A stretch of 64,000 bases of DNA from Apricaphanius iberus (GCA_028564705.1 JAPXFQ010000835.1:186001-250000); one strand, 5' to 3'. Shown: positions 11,210 through 22,372, numbered from the stretch's first letter. The notes: generated from the letters alone by a model not told the origin. Made by a program: numbers and translations.

Positions 11210-14200
11210 TGGGGTCGGGCCCTTGATTCTGTTCTGTGGGACACGGTTGCCGATGTGGAGCTTAAGGGTTGGTGGTGACTGCAGGGAGGTCCTTGGGGGT
11301 GGGTCCGCTTGCGGTTGGGGCGGTAGGTACCGTGACTCTCGCCTGGGGTGGGACTTTGGGGGCTTTGTGTGGTGACTCCTAGTGGCAGCATGCGGCGCCT
11401 TAGAGGGGTCGTGCTGGCGGACACGGGTTACTGGCCTGGTGCTGTGCTGCTCTGGGAGGGTCTGGGCTGGGCCTGGGGCTCGGGGTTCTGGGGCGGTGTG
11501 CCCCCTGGCTGGGCCTTGGCCGGGGGGGGGGCGCTGCCATCGGTGCCGGCTGGGGGGGGGGCTGTGGTCGGCCGGTGGTTGGCAGGCGCTGCTGCCTTTT
11601 CCATCTCCCCGGGCTGGTTCTTGTCGCTTGCTCCCCGGTGGCCCCTTGCCGCATCCGGGCGTCGGCGAGAGGCCGCGGCGGGTGGCCGGCGTCTCCGGGC
11701 CCGATCGGCTATATTGACACTGGACATGGCTCCTGGGTCTTGGTCTTAGCGCTCGCGGGGGTGCTGAGGTGGGGGCCTCTGGCCGGTGTTGGTCGGCCTC
11801 CACGGTGACTGACCGGTTGGTGGGGTGTGGGCTGGTGGGTGGAGGTGCTAGGTTCTGTTGCCTCCCGGCCATCGGGCAGTAGTAGCAAGGCTGGAGGATG
11901 TCGGCTGGGGGTTGGCCGCCTGGGGCTTCGGTTCTGCTCACGGGCCTGGCGCGACGTGTCCAGGATACTGGCACCGCCAGTGCCCTCGGACACTGGCGGT
12001 GCCTGGGGCGTCTCTTATTGGCAGGGAGGCTTTTTACCATCTAGCACAGATACTCTTTTTAACGGGGTGCGCTTGGGACGGGAGGGGAGAGGGTGATAAG
12101 GGGGAGGGGGGGCTAAACTCAACCTGGGTGTCTAGTGACGTGCTTTGTTAGCAGTGTGAATGTTGGGAAGGATTTAGGTATGCCCCTGGGGTGGGGGCTG
12201 GTGGATTGCCGGGGCCCCCATGGGGCTCGGGGGTGCCGCTGCCGTGGGCCCCGACTTGACGTGCTGGGGCCTCCCACCCCTGGTGGATCGGGCCGAACGG
12301 GGGTGCCTATTGGAGTCAGCAGGGGAGCTGGCTCCCTGGGGTTAGCAATGGTCACCCCAGTTAGTTTCTTCCCATCCCCATGCCTCTGTCCACTTGCTCC
12401 TTCATTCTACCATTCACAAGGCCTTGGGACATGGGCACCTCACTGGGGTGCGGGATGGAGCTTCCGTCTTCGCTACCCGGTGGCTGCATGGGTCCCGATT
12501 TTATTGAGCAACTTAGACACTTACACTTGCAACATTTACATGGAACGCACATGTAGGGACCTGGCGGTGTGGCGCATTGGCGCTGGGGGCGGGACCCCTC
12601 ATGGGGGGCCCCCTATAGGGGCCCGTTGTGGGGCCTCGCCTGTGGTGCCGGCACCCACTGTTTAAACGCATCTAGACACTGAGGGCCCGGGGGGGGAGAT
12701 GGGGGTACCCCGCAGTATTCCCATGTCCCACCCCTCTGTTTTAAGTGCACATTAGAACAACACGCAACAACACCACATTGAGCGGGGGGAGAGAGGCTGG
12801 GGGGGTCTTTCCACACCCCTGTTCGTTGGACCATCAGGGGTCGGAGCCCGGATAGAACATCAGGCCGTCTGGTCGGGGTCCTGGGCTGGTGGGCTGCTCT
12901 TGCCGGTGTGGGGGCCTTGGCGGTCTGCTTGTCCCCATCCTGGTGGGCAAAGGGGTCTGTCTCCCGGGTGCAGGGGCAGGGTGCTCTATTGGGGCGTCTG
13001 TCCCTGGGCCTGGGAGTATGGAGTATAGTGCATGTATGGGGGGTATGAATGAGTGTATAGCGTCCTTTTTTCGTATGTCCTGTATTTGTAAGAATGTGTA
13101 CGCATGAGAGGGAGGATACGTATGAGTGTCTCTGTCTGTCTATGTCTACCTGTCAGGTTGGGTGTTTGGCTTCCCTCTGGCCTGATGCGTCTTCTTCCCC
13201 TCAGTCACTCTCCGTCGGTGATGGATGCTCCTGCCCGCTGGTTGATGATGGCTCTCGATGCCTGGGGCCGGGGGTCCCGGTTGCGGCCCGGCTCGGTCCT
13301 GGTGCATGTCTGGCGGGTCTTGGGTCGTCCAGTGTGTCGGGCGGCCGCTGTTTTGGGCAGACGTCCTCCTTGGATTGACTGGGGCACCTCTTATGGGGGT
13401 GCCGGGGTTGTAGAGTATGTTGGTGCCGTCCGGTGGATCGGTGGGGAACGTGCCTGGCGCCCAGGCCTCCTGCCGGTTCCAGGACTTCTGCTGGCTGGTC
13501 GGTTCATCTGGGGGGGGGCTGTCCGGCATTGGCTGGGCCCCTGATCTTGGCGCCCTGTTCCAAATAGGGAAAAAATTTTCTTATTTTCTATTTTTTTTCT
13601 GGACACCAGGAAGCTGGAAGATCGGGATGTCCTGGTGGATGTCCAGGTGCTGGCTGGGCGTGGCCTGGGGAGGGCGTACATCCGCTGTGGCTCTTGCTGT
13701 GGCTCCCTGGTGTGTGGGTGTGTGGGGACGGGCCGGGTTGTTGGCGGTGGGTATTGGTCCAGGGTGGCGGTGGCGTGTGTTGTCCGTCGGTTAGCTGCAG
13801 ATCCCCCTTGCCTGCGGCGGCGGCGGGGGGCCCTTTTCGGCTGGTCCCTGGTTGGGGCCCCGCTGGGGGGCGGGGTGTCCCTGGTCCCCATGGCCTCCGG
13901 GTCCTGATCCGGGCCCGCCCTGGCGTAGCCGGTTTCCGGTGGAGCCCGTGGGCTCGTCACTGCGATCTCTCGGGCCCCAGCATTGCGGCTGGTGGGTGTT
14001 CCCCTGGTGCTTCCATCTGTTCCTCTCTTGGTGGGTGATCAGCCCTGTGCTGATCCGCCTGTGGCCTCTGTACTCTGTGGGACCCTGGATGCATACATCT
14101 CTTGCCTCCTCCATGTCTGTGTCGATTCCTGTAGGACGGATTGATGGTTCCTCACACCAGCTATCAATCACTTGCATGGGGAAGCCTTATTCCGACTTGC

Positions 14201-14604
14201 ATGCTCGCACACACATAGGTGTGGGGACATTGGTGTGGACGGACATATCTTAAGCTGAGGTTATCATCATTAGTTAGTTGTTCACAGGAGCTTAACAGAA
14301 ACATTTGTATTATGTTCATTAATTCATGCTTGTGTGTAGTGAATGTGTAATTCTTAGTTTATTCTACTAGATCCGAACTATTGGTTTGGTTCCGTACAGT
14401 TTGTTGTTTTTGTTCTTGGTTTAGTGTCCATGACGTCAGGAAATTGAACCCACAGTAATCACTAATAAAGATTTTTCATACATATACATCAAGTGGCGTA
14501 CTACAGCGAAGCTGTAATACTCTGCTTGGGAAAGTAAAGCTGTTGGGCTTGTACTTGGTACTCAGACACCAATTCTTAGTAGCATACTGCTATACAGGAC
14601 ACAT
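11210..14604 (+). other. G-rich 3' UTR of the L1/Tx1 element
   Basis: About 3.4 kb after the ORF2 stop with strong G over C excess on the sense strand, many GGGG to G9 runs (for example near 11520, 11555, 12690 and 13510), and few stops in several frames. The long open frames here on both strands show no domain and look like by-products of base composition. The last ~350 bases turn A+T-rich and include AATAAAG near 14463. It matches 36292-37396. G-rich, quadruplex-prone 3' UTRs are known in mammalian L1; here the tract is unusually long. Confidence 0.75.
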
Positions 14605-14630
14605 AAAAAAAATAAATAAATAAATAAAAA

Positions 14631-15950
14631 GGCTTATCTTTATGCTTTTTAATTTTTTAAACAGTTTATGACACTTTATAATATTAATGGCTGAAACCTT
14701 TGGTTTAGTTAGTCAATAAAGCTAGTCACCAGAGTGTAGATGAAGCCCAGAACAATGCAGTCCAGTGAAGTCACTGAGAGCTGAAGCCGGCAGGTCTATC
14801 CAATGCTGTAGTGTTTTTTAAAGCGTTTTTCGCTTCTGAGGACCGGGAGCAGAACCGAAGGGACATTTTAAAAGCCACAGGTGTTGTTAGCATCTGGGTA
14901 AGTTTCCTGTGTCTCTCTGTAACAGATTTGCAGCGAGCCAGGAGAAGGGAGCTCTGCTTAAGACCACTAACTGTAGTTTTATTATTGCTTTGTTTAGTGT
15001 TTTAATGCATCTAGAATCGGTTCAAAACAGGATGGAAACTTTACCTGAGCAACTACCATTTATTCAGAACAACTTCCTCTGCTGCTCCCGTCCTGTAACA
15101 TCTGGCCGAGACAAAGTTACGCCGATGATTCATTTAGGGACTATCAAATATATAGCATTTGTTCTTACTTTGGTCGCAGCGCATTATTAAAAGTATTTTG
15201 ATTTATGACAGTGTAACTTTGGCCAAAGGCACGACCAGCAGCGCTTTCAGATCCTCTGCTGAAGCTACCACTGCAAAGCCGAAATAAACGGAAAATACAC
15301 TTGATATCAGCTGAAACTGTTTTTAATCCGAAATAACTCAGAGGATTTAAAAATTATTTGAAACTACAGCTTCTTTCTGTCAGACTGTTCTGAAAACTTG
15401 AGACTTTCTGTATCCAGTGCCTGGTTGTGGCCAAATTTACATAATGTTCTTTAAAATATGACTGAACGGCTTCAAACAGCCTTTTAATTCAGTGTCTGAT
15501 TCCCACTCCTTTCTGTATTTCTTAGAGTCTAGTTTAAAGTCAGAAGGGAAACCTGGCAATAGTTTTTTTATTTGAGCCTGTCATAGTGTGGCCCAAATGC
15601 CTAAAAGGTGCTGAAATGTGCCTTTATTGATGTTTCAGAATTCACAGAAAGGTTTCACAAATTGCATAGTTGGTTTTAAATGTTCTGATATTAGTGTAGA
15701 ATAATCTATTACCAGTTAAAAATGTATAAATTAACTATTTTTTAAATTAGAGCTGATCAAAGATGCTCAAGAGTAGAGACAAACTTGCTTTAAATGCCCT
15801 TTAGCCATTTCTTGTCCTGAACTAAGACTTAAACTATATCAAAAATCTTAAGGAATGCTTTTGTCCTAATTTGTGGCTAATATTCTATACACTTTATTCT
15901 GTACTTGTACGGTCTATAGTAACAGTGTAAATTGTATGTAGCTTTATATC
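14631..15950 (+). other. Intron sequence, nothing recognised
   Basis: Mixed-composition intron sequence between the L1 end and an AT microsatellite. Short open frames at 14811-15005 and 14909-15190 have no recognisable domain. Confidence 0.4.
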
Positions 15951-15951
15951 A

Positions 15952-16021
<70 letters not shown>

Positions 16022-16055
16022 CAATGTATATATATATATATATATATATATATCA

Positions 16056-16097
<42 letters not shown>
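15951..16097. repeat. Interrupted (TA)n microsatellite
   Basis: TA repeats interrupted by GTATA and TCAATGTA units, the latter recurring at ~33-base spacing. It ends ~45 bases before exon 3 of the integrase-like gene. Confidence 0.93.
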
Positions 16098-16101
<4 letters not shown>

Positions 16102-16146
16102 GAAATTTAAGTATTCTAATTATTTATTTAATTTTCATCCACAGAG

Positions 16147-16316
16147 GATAGCTTTGTCTATCAGGCACCACTTGTGAGAGCTAGTGAATTTGGAAGGAGC
16201 AGCTACCAAATCAACGTCGAACAGATGAAGTTTTTGCTGTCATGTGGATTTTCTACTCCGCAAATAGGTATTATTTTGGGGGTATTGGCCAGGACAATTA
16301 AACGATGAATAAGATG
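16147..16316 (+). pseudogene. Integrase-like gene, exon 3 (with TGA)
   Basis: Translates from GAT 16147 as [20 protein letters not shown] and then INVEQMKFLLSCGFSTPQIG, followed by a helix-turn-helix-like LARTIKR. This matches the part of the family before the catalytic core. A TGA at 16304-16306 replaces what is probably an Arg codon. The donor TG|GTAAG at 16317 leaves phase 2 and joins exon 4 in frame. The acceptor is AG at 16143-16144 or 16145-16146; neither joins exon 2 in the open frame. Either an indel occurred here or a small exon is missed. Confidence 0.55.
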
Positions 16317-16320
16317 GTAA

Positions 16321-16611
16321 GACCGTCTGTGGCTTAGATGCCACAGACGGTCGCGGCAGATAACCACTTGTGCTGAGCCTGGTTCTGCCGGAGGTTTCTT
16401 CCTGTTAAAAGGGAGTTTTTCCTTTCCACTGTCGCTGCATGCTTGCTCAGTATGAGGGATTGCTGAGAATTCCACGACGCAATCTTCTGTGGTTCTGTAA
16501 TTTCTACACTAAACATTGTATTGTAATAACTCTTTTTGTAAAGTGCCTTGAGATGACATCTGTTGTGAAATGGCGCTATATAGATAAACTGAATTGAATT
16601 GAATTGAATTG
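16321..16611 (+). mobile_element. 5'-truncated L2 3' end on a splice donor
   Basis: Begins four bases into intron 3 and carries the last ~270 bases of the L2 family found at 21550-21823, ending in (TTGAA)n. Flanks AATAAGATGGTAA (16308-16320) and AATAAGGTAA (16612-16621) look like a target-site duplication with a 3-base difference, so the insertion copied the exon 3 donor. Its first 32 bases form a perfect 13-bp hairpin: arms 16321-16333 and 16340-16352, 6-base loop. The left arm is the reverse complement of the element's own start, a pattern expected from a short 5' inversion during insertion. Confidence 0.75.
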
Positions 16612-16621
16612 AATAAGGTAA

Positions 16622-17639
16622 ATGAAGGGGAACAAAACTAACACACACTGTCTAAAAAAAGAAAAAAATTGTGCCGGGGGGAGGATAAGACTATAGGTAC
16701 AACTGCCAGATACATTCAATTCTGTTGCAAAATCAAAGAAAGTTTGAACGAAACACCAGTTAGAAATAAGGAAACTTCAGTTAACGTGACCCCTGGACTA
16801 ACCGTAACACCATGGATAATAAGAACAGCCTTCCACGTACCCGACTTACACATTTCAGTCTCTGATGGCTAAAAGACATTTTTACAGATTGCTATTCAGA
16901 CCTCTGACCACTATCTCTGATCGAGAGCTGACTACGGTTTGAAAAGTTTCTGGTGCTTCATAGTGTGACTGTGGTCGTTGTAGCTGCTTAGATACGCTAC
17001 AATGTGAGCAAAACTCCGGTGCCTGCTGCTTTCCTCCCGCGGGCTTTCCCGCCACTGAAGTGTAGTTTACCGATCAGGAAACTGATAGTTTGTAGAGTCT
17101 TTTACACTTCTAATCAGTTTAATTGGAGAAAGGTTTCCCCAGTTTAAAAAAAAAATCGACTCAAGTGACGCTCAATTGCAGAATGGCAGCGTTAAGAATC
17201 TAAAACTGCTGGTTATGCATGACAAATTAAGTTTCCAATGCAAAACTCTGAAATCTTATGACCTCTGTAGAATAACCTCTGTAGAAGTCCAAGAATTTTG
17301 TTAAGAAGAAATGGCTGATCATTTGTGCAGCAGGTATTCCTATTTGAAATGGACAGAAAAATTAAATACTAAACCATCTTCCTGCTGTGAATAAACTCTA
17401 AAAGTGGCAAGAGACACCTTATTGGATTATTCTGGTTTTAAATTGCTTCCTCACATGTGCTTCATTAATATGAACAGTTGTGATTGTTAGGTAAAATAAT
17501 AATATTATATTATAATTTTCTTAGGGTGTCGTTCTTTATCACATAGTTCAAATGTACTTTTTAAACGTCATTTGGTTTCAGTCATATGCTCCTTTGTATA
17601 TGACTCCATGTTCTTTTAATATGCTAATGAAGTGTGACT
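16622..17639 (+). other. Intron sequence, nothing recognised
   Basis: About 1 kb of intron 3 between two L2 copies. No coding or repeat family is recognised. The open frame 16669-16872 has no domain. Confidence 0.4.
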
Positions 17640-17642
17640 AAA

Positions 17643-20600
17643 TAAAGAGTGACAGAGTCCAGGTCAAGGAACAGGGACTGCCACCCACCCACTACCCTAT
17701 AGAGATAGTTTCCCGTCCACTACCCAAAACTAATGAATTAAAAGTTAATGCTACTAGAGCAAAGTATAAAAATCTCATAAAGATAAATAAAACTCGGACT
17801 GAACATAAAAACAAATCAATTAAATGTGGTTTACTAAACATAAGATCTCTCCCCTCAAAAACACTCTTAGTAAATGACTTAATTTGTGAAAATAATATTG
17901 ATTTGTTTTGTCTTGCAGAGACATGGTTGCAGGAAGAGGACCATGTCACAATAAATGAGTCAACTCCCCCTAGCTACTTAAACTTTAGTGTCCCTCGAAG
18001 TACTGGTCGAGGAGGTGGAGTAGCAACTATCTTTCATTCCGATTTACTAATTAATCTCCAAAAAAATAATAGTTACAGTTCCTTTGAGCATCTAGTTTTT
18101 AGCTTTCCTCATACACATAACAAAGCAGTAAAGCCACTTTTGTTTGTGGTCTTATATCGTCCACCAGGACCTTATTCTCAATTTTTAGATCAGATTTCAG
18201 ATTTTCTATCTGACTTAGTTTTAAACACTGATAAAGTCATTATAGTCGGAGACTTCAATATTCATGTTGATAATGAAAGTGATAGTCTAAATACAGCTTT
18301 TAACACTATCCTAGACTCAATAGGCTTTACTCAAAATGTGCAGGGACCAACACATTCTTGTCACCACACTTTAGATCTTGTGCTGTCTTATGGCATTGAC
18401 TGTGAAGAAATAACAGTCTTTCCACATAACCCTATCCTGTCTGATCATTTCCTTATCACTTTTAAACTTACTCTAATGGATCATATCAAACCTGAAAGAA
18501 AACTTCATTATACCAGAACGTTATCAGACAACGCTGTAGCAAATTTTAAAGAAGCTCTTCCAACTTTAATTTCCTCAGTTTATAAATGCAGAACAGAAAA
18601 CAGTGATTTAACTCGTGACCCCTCACAACTTGACATTTTAGTTCATAGCGTTAATTCCTCCCTGCGTCGGGCAATAGACAAAGTTGCCCCCTTGAAAAGG
18701 AAGGTGGCTAGCCATAGAAGATTAACTCCCTGGTTTAATTTAGAGCTACGTACCCTAAAGCAGAATGTTAGAAAACTAGAGAGAAAATGGCGCTCCACGC
18801 ATTTACATGATTCCTTTTTAATATGGAAAAATAGTTTATTGCTATATAAAAAGAGCCTTCACACAGCTAGAACAGCATATTATTCATCTTTAATCGAGGA
18901 GAATAAAAATAATCCTAGGTTTCTTTTTAATACAGTTGCCAAACTCACACAGGATCATAGCTCTATCGAGCCAACCATTCCCCAAGCTCTAAGCAGTGAC
19001 GACTTCATGCAATTCTTTATAAATAAAATAGACTCCATAAAGAATAAGATAATTGGGAACCTTCCCAATATGCTTGCTTCCTCCTTAGTTAATGAGGCAG
19101 CCTCAAAAATGGTGGAACCTAATATATGCTTAAACTGCTTTAATGCAGCCGAACTTTGTGATGTACTAAAATTATTAGCTTCATCTAAACCTTCAACTTG
19201 CGTTTTAGACCCAATCCCAACTAAACTCTTAAAAGAAGTTTTCCCTCTGATCGCTGCTCCAATTTTAAATATAATGAATCTATCCTTAGTCAATGGATAT
19301 GTACCACAGGAGTTTAAGATTGCTGTAATTAAACCTCTACTTAAGAAACCCTCTCTTGATCAAAACGACTTAATTAACTATAGACCGATATCTAATCTTC
19401 CCTTCTTATCTAAAATTCTTGAGAAAATAGTTGCACACCAGATATGTGAGCATTTAAACAATAATGAGCTGTTTGAGAAGTTTCAGTCAGGCTTTAGAGC
19501 TCATAGCACTGAAACAGCTCTGGTGAAGGTTACTAATGATATTCTCATAGCCTCAGACAATGGACTGGTGACCATTCTGGTCCTGTTAGATCTCAGTGCT
19601 GCCTTTGACACTGTTGACCACAATATTCTCATAGAAAGGCTTCAAAGTGTCGGTATAATAGGAACAGCACTAGGTTGGTTTAAATCTTATTTGTCTAACA
19701 GATTTCAGTTTGTTCAGGTAAACAATAGATCTTCCTCAACCTCAATAGTTACTTGCGGAGTACCACAGGGTTCAGTGCTTGGGCCGATTCTCTTTACTAT
19801 ATATATGCTTCCTATTGGTAAAATAATTAGGCAGCATGGGATAAAATTCCATAGTTACGCAGATGATACACAGCTATATCTATCCATAAATCCTGATGAA
19901 TCCAATCAGTTAGGTAGACTACAGGCATGTCTGGAAGACATAAAAACTTGGATGACTCTAAACTTCTTGCTTCTAAATTCTGATAAAACAGAAGTTGTCG
20001 TCTTTGGACCAGAAGCTCTGAAAAAGAAACTACTTAGTCAGCCCCTTCACCTGGACGGCATTAAATTAGCCTCCAGTAATAAAGCAAAAAACCTCGGTGT
20101 CATTTTTGACCAAGATATGTCATTTAGAACTCACATTAAAGAAGTCTGTAGGATTTCCTTTTTTCACCTTAGGAATATTACAAAAATTAGAACCATCCTG
20201 TCCAGGAGTGATGCTGAAAAACTAGTCCATGCCTTTGTTACTTCAAGGCTGGATTACTGTAACTGTCTATTATCAGGTAGTCCACAGAATACAATTAAAA
20301 GTCTTCAGTTAGTTCAAAATGCTGCTGCTAGGATTCTGATGAATATTAAAAGAAGAGATCACATTTCCCCTGTTTTAGCTTCTCTTCACTGGCTCCCAGT
20401 AAAATCTAGAATAGAATTCAAGATCCTCCTTCTGACATATAAAGCCCTTAATAATCTAGCTCCATCATACATAAGAGACCTGATTGTTCCATATGTTCCT
20501 AACAGAGACCTTCGCTCTCAGACTGCAGGTTTACTGGTAGTTCCTAGGATTTCTAAAAGTAGAATGGGTGGCAGATCTTTCAGCTATCAGGCTCCCCTCC

Positions 20601-20698
20601 TATGGAACCGGCTCCCAGGGTTGGTTCGTGAAGCAGACAATTTGTCTATCTTTAAAACTAGGCTAAAAACTTTCCTCTTTGACAAAGCTTACAGTTAG
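17643..20698 (+). CDS. LINE polyprotein: endonuclease and reverse transcriptase
   Basis: Nicks target DNA and reverse-transcribes LINE RNA. The frame is open from just after a stop at 17640-17642 to TAG at 20696-20698. No convincing ATG precedes the endonuclease start ([12 protein letters not shown], ~17822), so translation would need an upstream part that is absent. Counting from 17903: LAETW at ~residue 3, GDFN ~115, SDHF ~180, [10 protein letters not shown] ~492, [15 protein letters not shown] ~560, [10 protein letters not shown] ~617, YADDTQLY ~651, and a C-terminal domain with SRLDYCN ~785 and [12 protein letters not shown] ~828. All catalytic motifs are present. Compared with copy 1, one His of the HHSTET motif is missing (AHSTETA, near 19500). 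Confidence 0.88.
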
Positions 20699-20850
20699 AG
20701 ATATGTTTATAGGTAGTTAGAGTCAGGTCAGACAGGTAGATAGGAAGAGACAGGTTAATGTTAGTAGTCAGGCAGAGTGTCAAAAGTTAGGAAGAGATAG
20801 GAAGAGGTAGAGTAGCTAGGTAGAGATAGATTAATGTAAGCCAGGTAAAG

Positions 20851-21237
20851 ATCCGGAGCCGGTCGCGGCTTACCGCCGCGGAAGAAATGTGCCCCACAGG
20901 GGCCAGCCAGCGCCGGAGAGAGGTCCCTCAAGGGGATCCTCCCGCACAGTGCGGCCGCCCATTACCTGCCGGGTTGAATCCCCCGGGCAGACTGTGCGGA
21001 CCCCACCCGTTTATCTCTTAAACGTTTCTCGCCCTCTTCAACTCTGTCCTCTCAGTTCTGTCTATTTTTCCTTAAGATAGTTGTCGACTATCGGTCTCGT
21101 GCCGGTATTTAGCCTTAGATGGAGTTTACCACCCACTTTGGGCTGCATTCTCAAACAACCCGACTCCGAGAAGACCCCGGCATGACGGGGGCCGTTACCG
21201 GCCCTACACCGTCCACGGGTCAGGAGGACTCAGACAG
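20851..21237 (-). pseudogene. 28S rRNA fragment (5' region) in a LINE 3' UTR
   Basis: On the minus strand this reads as large-subunit rRNA from the 5' third of 28S. Hallmarks are GTGGACGGTGTAGGGCCGGT, AATGCAGCCCAAAG, GGTAAACTCCATCTAAGGCT, ACCGGCACGAGACCGATAGTC and AACGGGTGGGGTCCG, followed by a D2-like variable part. Several conserved positions have changed, so it is a pseudogene. The two sister L2 copies read straight through this point (near 1795 and 42358), so the segment is an insertion. No clear target-site duplication is visible beyond a shared AG. Confidence 0.85.
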
Positions 21238-21823
21238 AGTGTTGGTAGCCAGGTCTCCTAGTAGCTAGGAGACAGGTTAATGTTAGTAGCTATGCTGCTT
21301 TAGGCTAGGCTGTTGGAGGACATTATTAGGGTCTGTTCCTACTTTCTCTCCTACTTCTCCCCAACTGCATGATGTGCTGTCAATTCAAGCACTAACCTGT
21401 TTTCTATTATAGTAGGTGCTCCGGATTAGCCCTGCTTGACGACCCTGACTAAGATGGCATTGCAGTGACGGAAAATTCTCCACGTCCTGCAACAAACTTC
21501 TGCATCAGTTCTATTGCTCTTTCTGTGTCTCTGTTATGTATTCTCCAAGCCACAGACGGTCGCGGCAGATAACCGCTTGTGCTGAGCCTGGTTCTGCCGG
21601 AGGTTTCTTCCTGTTAAAAGGGAGTTTTTCCTTCCCACTGTCGCTGCATGCTTGCTCAGTATGAGGGATTGCTGAGAATTCCACGACGCAATCTTCTGTG
21701 GTTCTGTAATTTCTACACTAAACATTGTATTGTAATAACTCTTTTTGTAAAGTGCCTTGAGATGACATCTGTTGTGAAATGGCGCTATATAAATAAACTG
21801 AATTGAAAATTGAATTGAATTGA

Positions 21824-22286
21824 CTGCAGGGGGATGCGGCCAGGGTGAGACTGAGACAGAGGGAGGCTGGGAGACTGTGAAGTGGAGAACAGACAGACCC
21901 GGTTGGCTCATTCCTTACAGTTTTTCTCCTAATCTCCCTCTGCATAACTTATTGACTCCAATTCTCTCCTACCCCTGTGTGTGATTCTTTCTAGGTCAAC
22001 CACTATTTTTACCCAACAGTGATTGAAGAAGGTGATGTGAGGTTCTCATCGGTGTGGCCTGATGTGGCCGAAGTCCTTGATGGTGGTGATGGTGTCTTGA
22101 TGCTAATGTAAATTCAAAAAAATTAAGGTACACTGATAAACTTGGGTACTGGTGCTGCGAATTAATAGCATTATAGACTGCTCATCTTTACCTTAATGCC
22201 TTAACGCAGCTTAACTTTTGGCACCAGGTTAAGGGAGTGAGGAACGGAGGACAGAGCTGAGTAGGGAGGGGTGTGGGGGCGCAGAT
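21824..22286 (+). other. Intron sequence with one exon-like tract
   Basis: Mostly unassigned. At 21995-22110 an acceptor-like TTCTTTCTAG is followed by a 38-codon open frame (VNHYFYPTVIEEGDVRFSSV onward) ending at TAA 22108-22110. It has no recognised homology and could be chance. Confidence 0.3.
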
Positions 22287-22372
22287 GTTAGATAGATAGA
22301 TACATACATATATACACATACATACTTTATCCTCAAAAAGGGGAAATTCAATTTGTCAAGTGCTCGTATATT
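22287..22372 (-). repeat. LINE/SINE 3' tail with (TATC)n
   Basis: Complement of a fish retroposon 3' end. On the plus strand a GATA/CATA repeat is followed by ACTTTATCCTCAAAAAGGGG and AAATTCAATTTG. On the minus strand this is the usual order: GGGGA box, AATAAAGT-like signal, (TATC)n tail. A shorter relative in plus orientation lies at 61907-61937. Confidence 0.6.

Larger units (their letters stand above)
6225..14630 (+). mobile_element. L1/Tx1-type LINE, long copy with 3.4 kb 3' region
   Basis: A long L1-like element in intron 2 of the integrase-like gene, in the same orientation. Order: degenerate 5' part with a damaged ORF1 N-terminus (from ~6225), ORF1 RNA-binding part to 7076, a T-rich spacer 7077-7459, ORF2 (endonuclease, RT, Cys-rich C-terminus) 7460-11209, a very G-rich 3' region 11210-14604, and an A-rich (TAAA)n end to 14630. 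A 5'-truncated relative sharing the last kilobase lies at 36292-37396 and confirms that the G-rich region belongs to the element. It has a handful of frame breaks, so it is dead but not ancient. Confidence 0.85.
17640..21823 (+). mobile_element. L2-type LINE copy 2, long open frame
   Basis: The best-preserved copy of the family. It comprises an open endonuclease-RT frame, a ~1.1 kb 3' UTR interrupted by a 387-base antisense 28S rRNA piece (20851-21237), and a (TTGAA)n-like tail at ~21798-21823. No ORF1 is seen, so the copy starts shortly before the endonuclease. It lies in intron 3 of the integrase-like gene, in the same orientation. An unbroken frame of more than 3 kb suggests a recent insertion. 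Confidence 0.88.

Noticed and set aside
11183..14253. Many overlapping open frames on both strands (up to ~285 codons) in the G-rich tract
   Set aside because: They occur on both strands and in several frames at once, are low-complexity Gly/Pro/Arg-rich, and lie in the 3' UTR of an L1; base composition explains them.
15932..16177. Open frame of alternating Ile/Tyr
   Set aside because: Translation of a TA microsatellite.
18955..19293. Minus-strand frames that recur at 40522-40860
   Set aside because: They recur only because they are antisense shadows of the same L2 coding region in copies 2 and 3.
20851..21237. Functional rRNA gene
   Set aside because: Only ~390 bases of 28S, antisense to its host LINE, with substitutions in conserved helices and no flanking rDNA.
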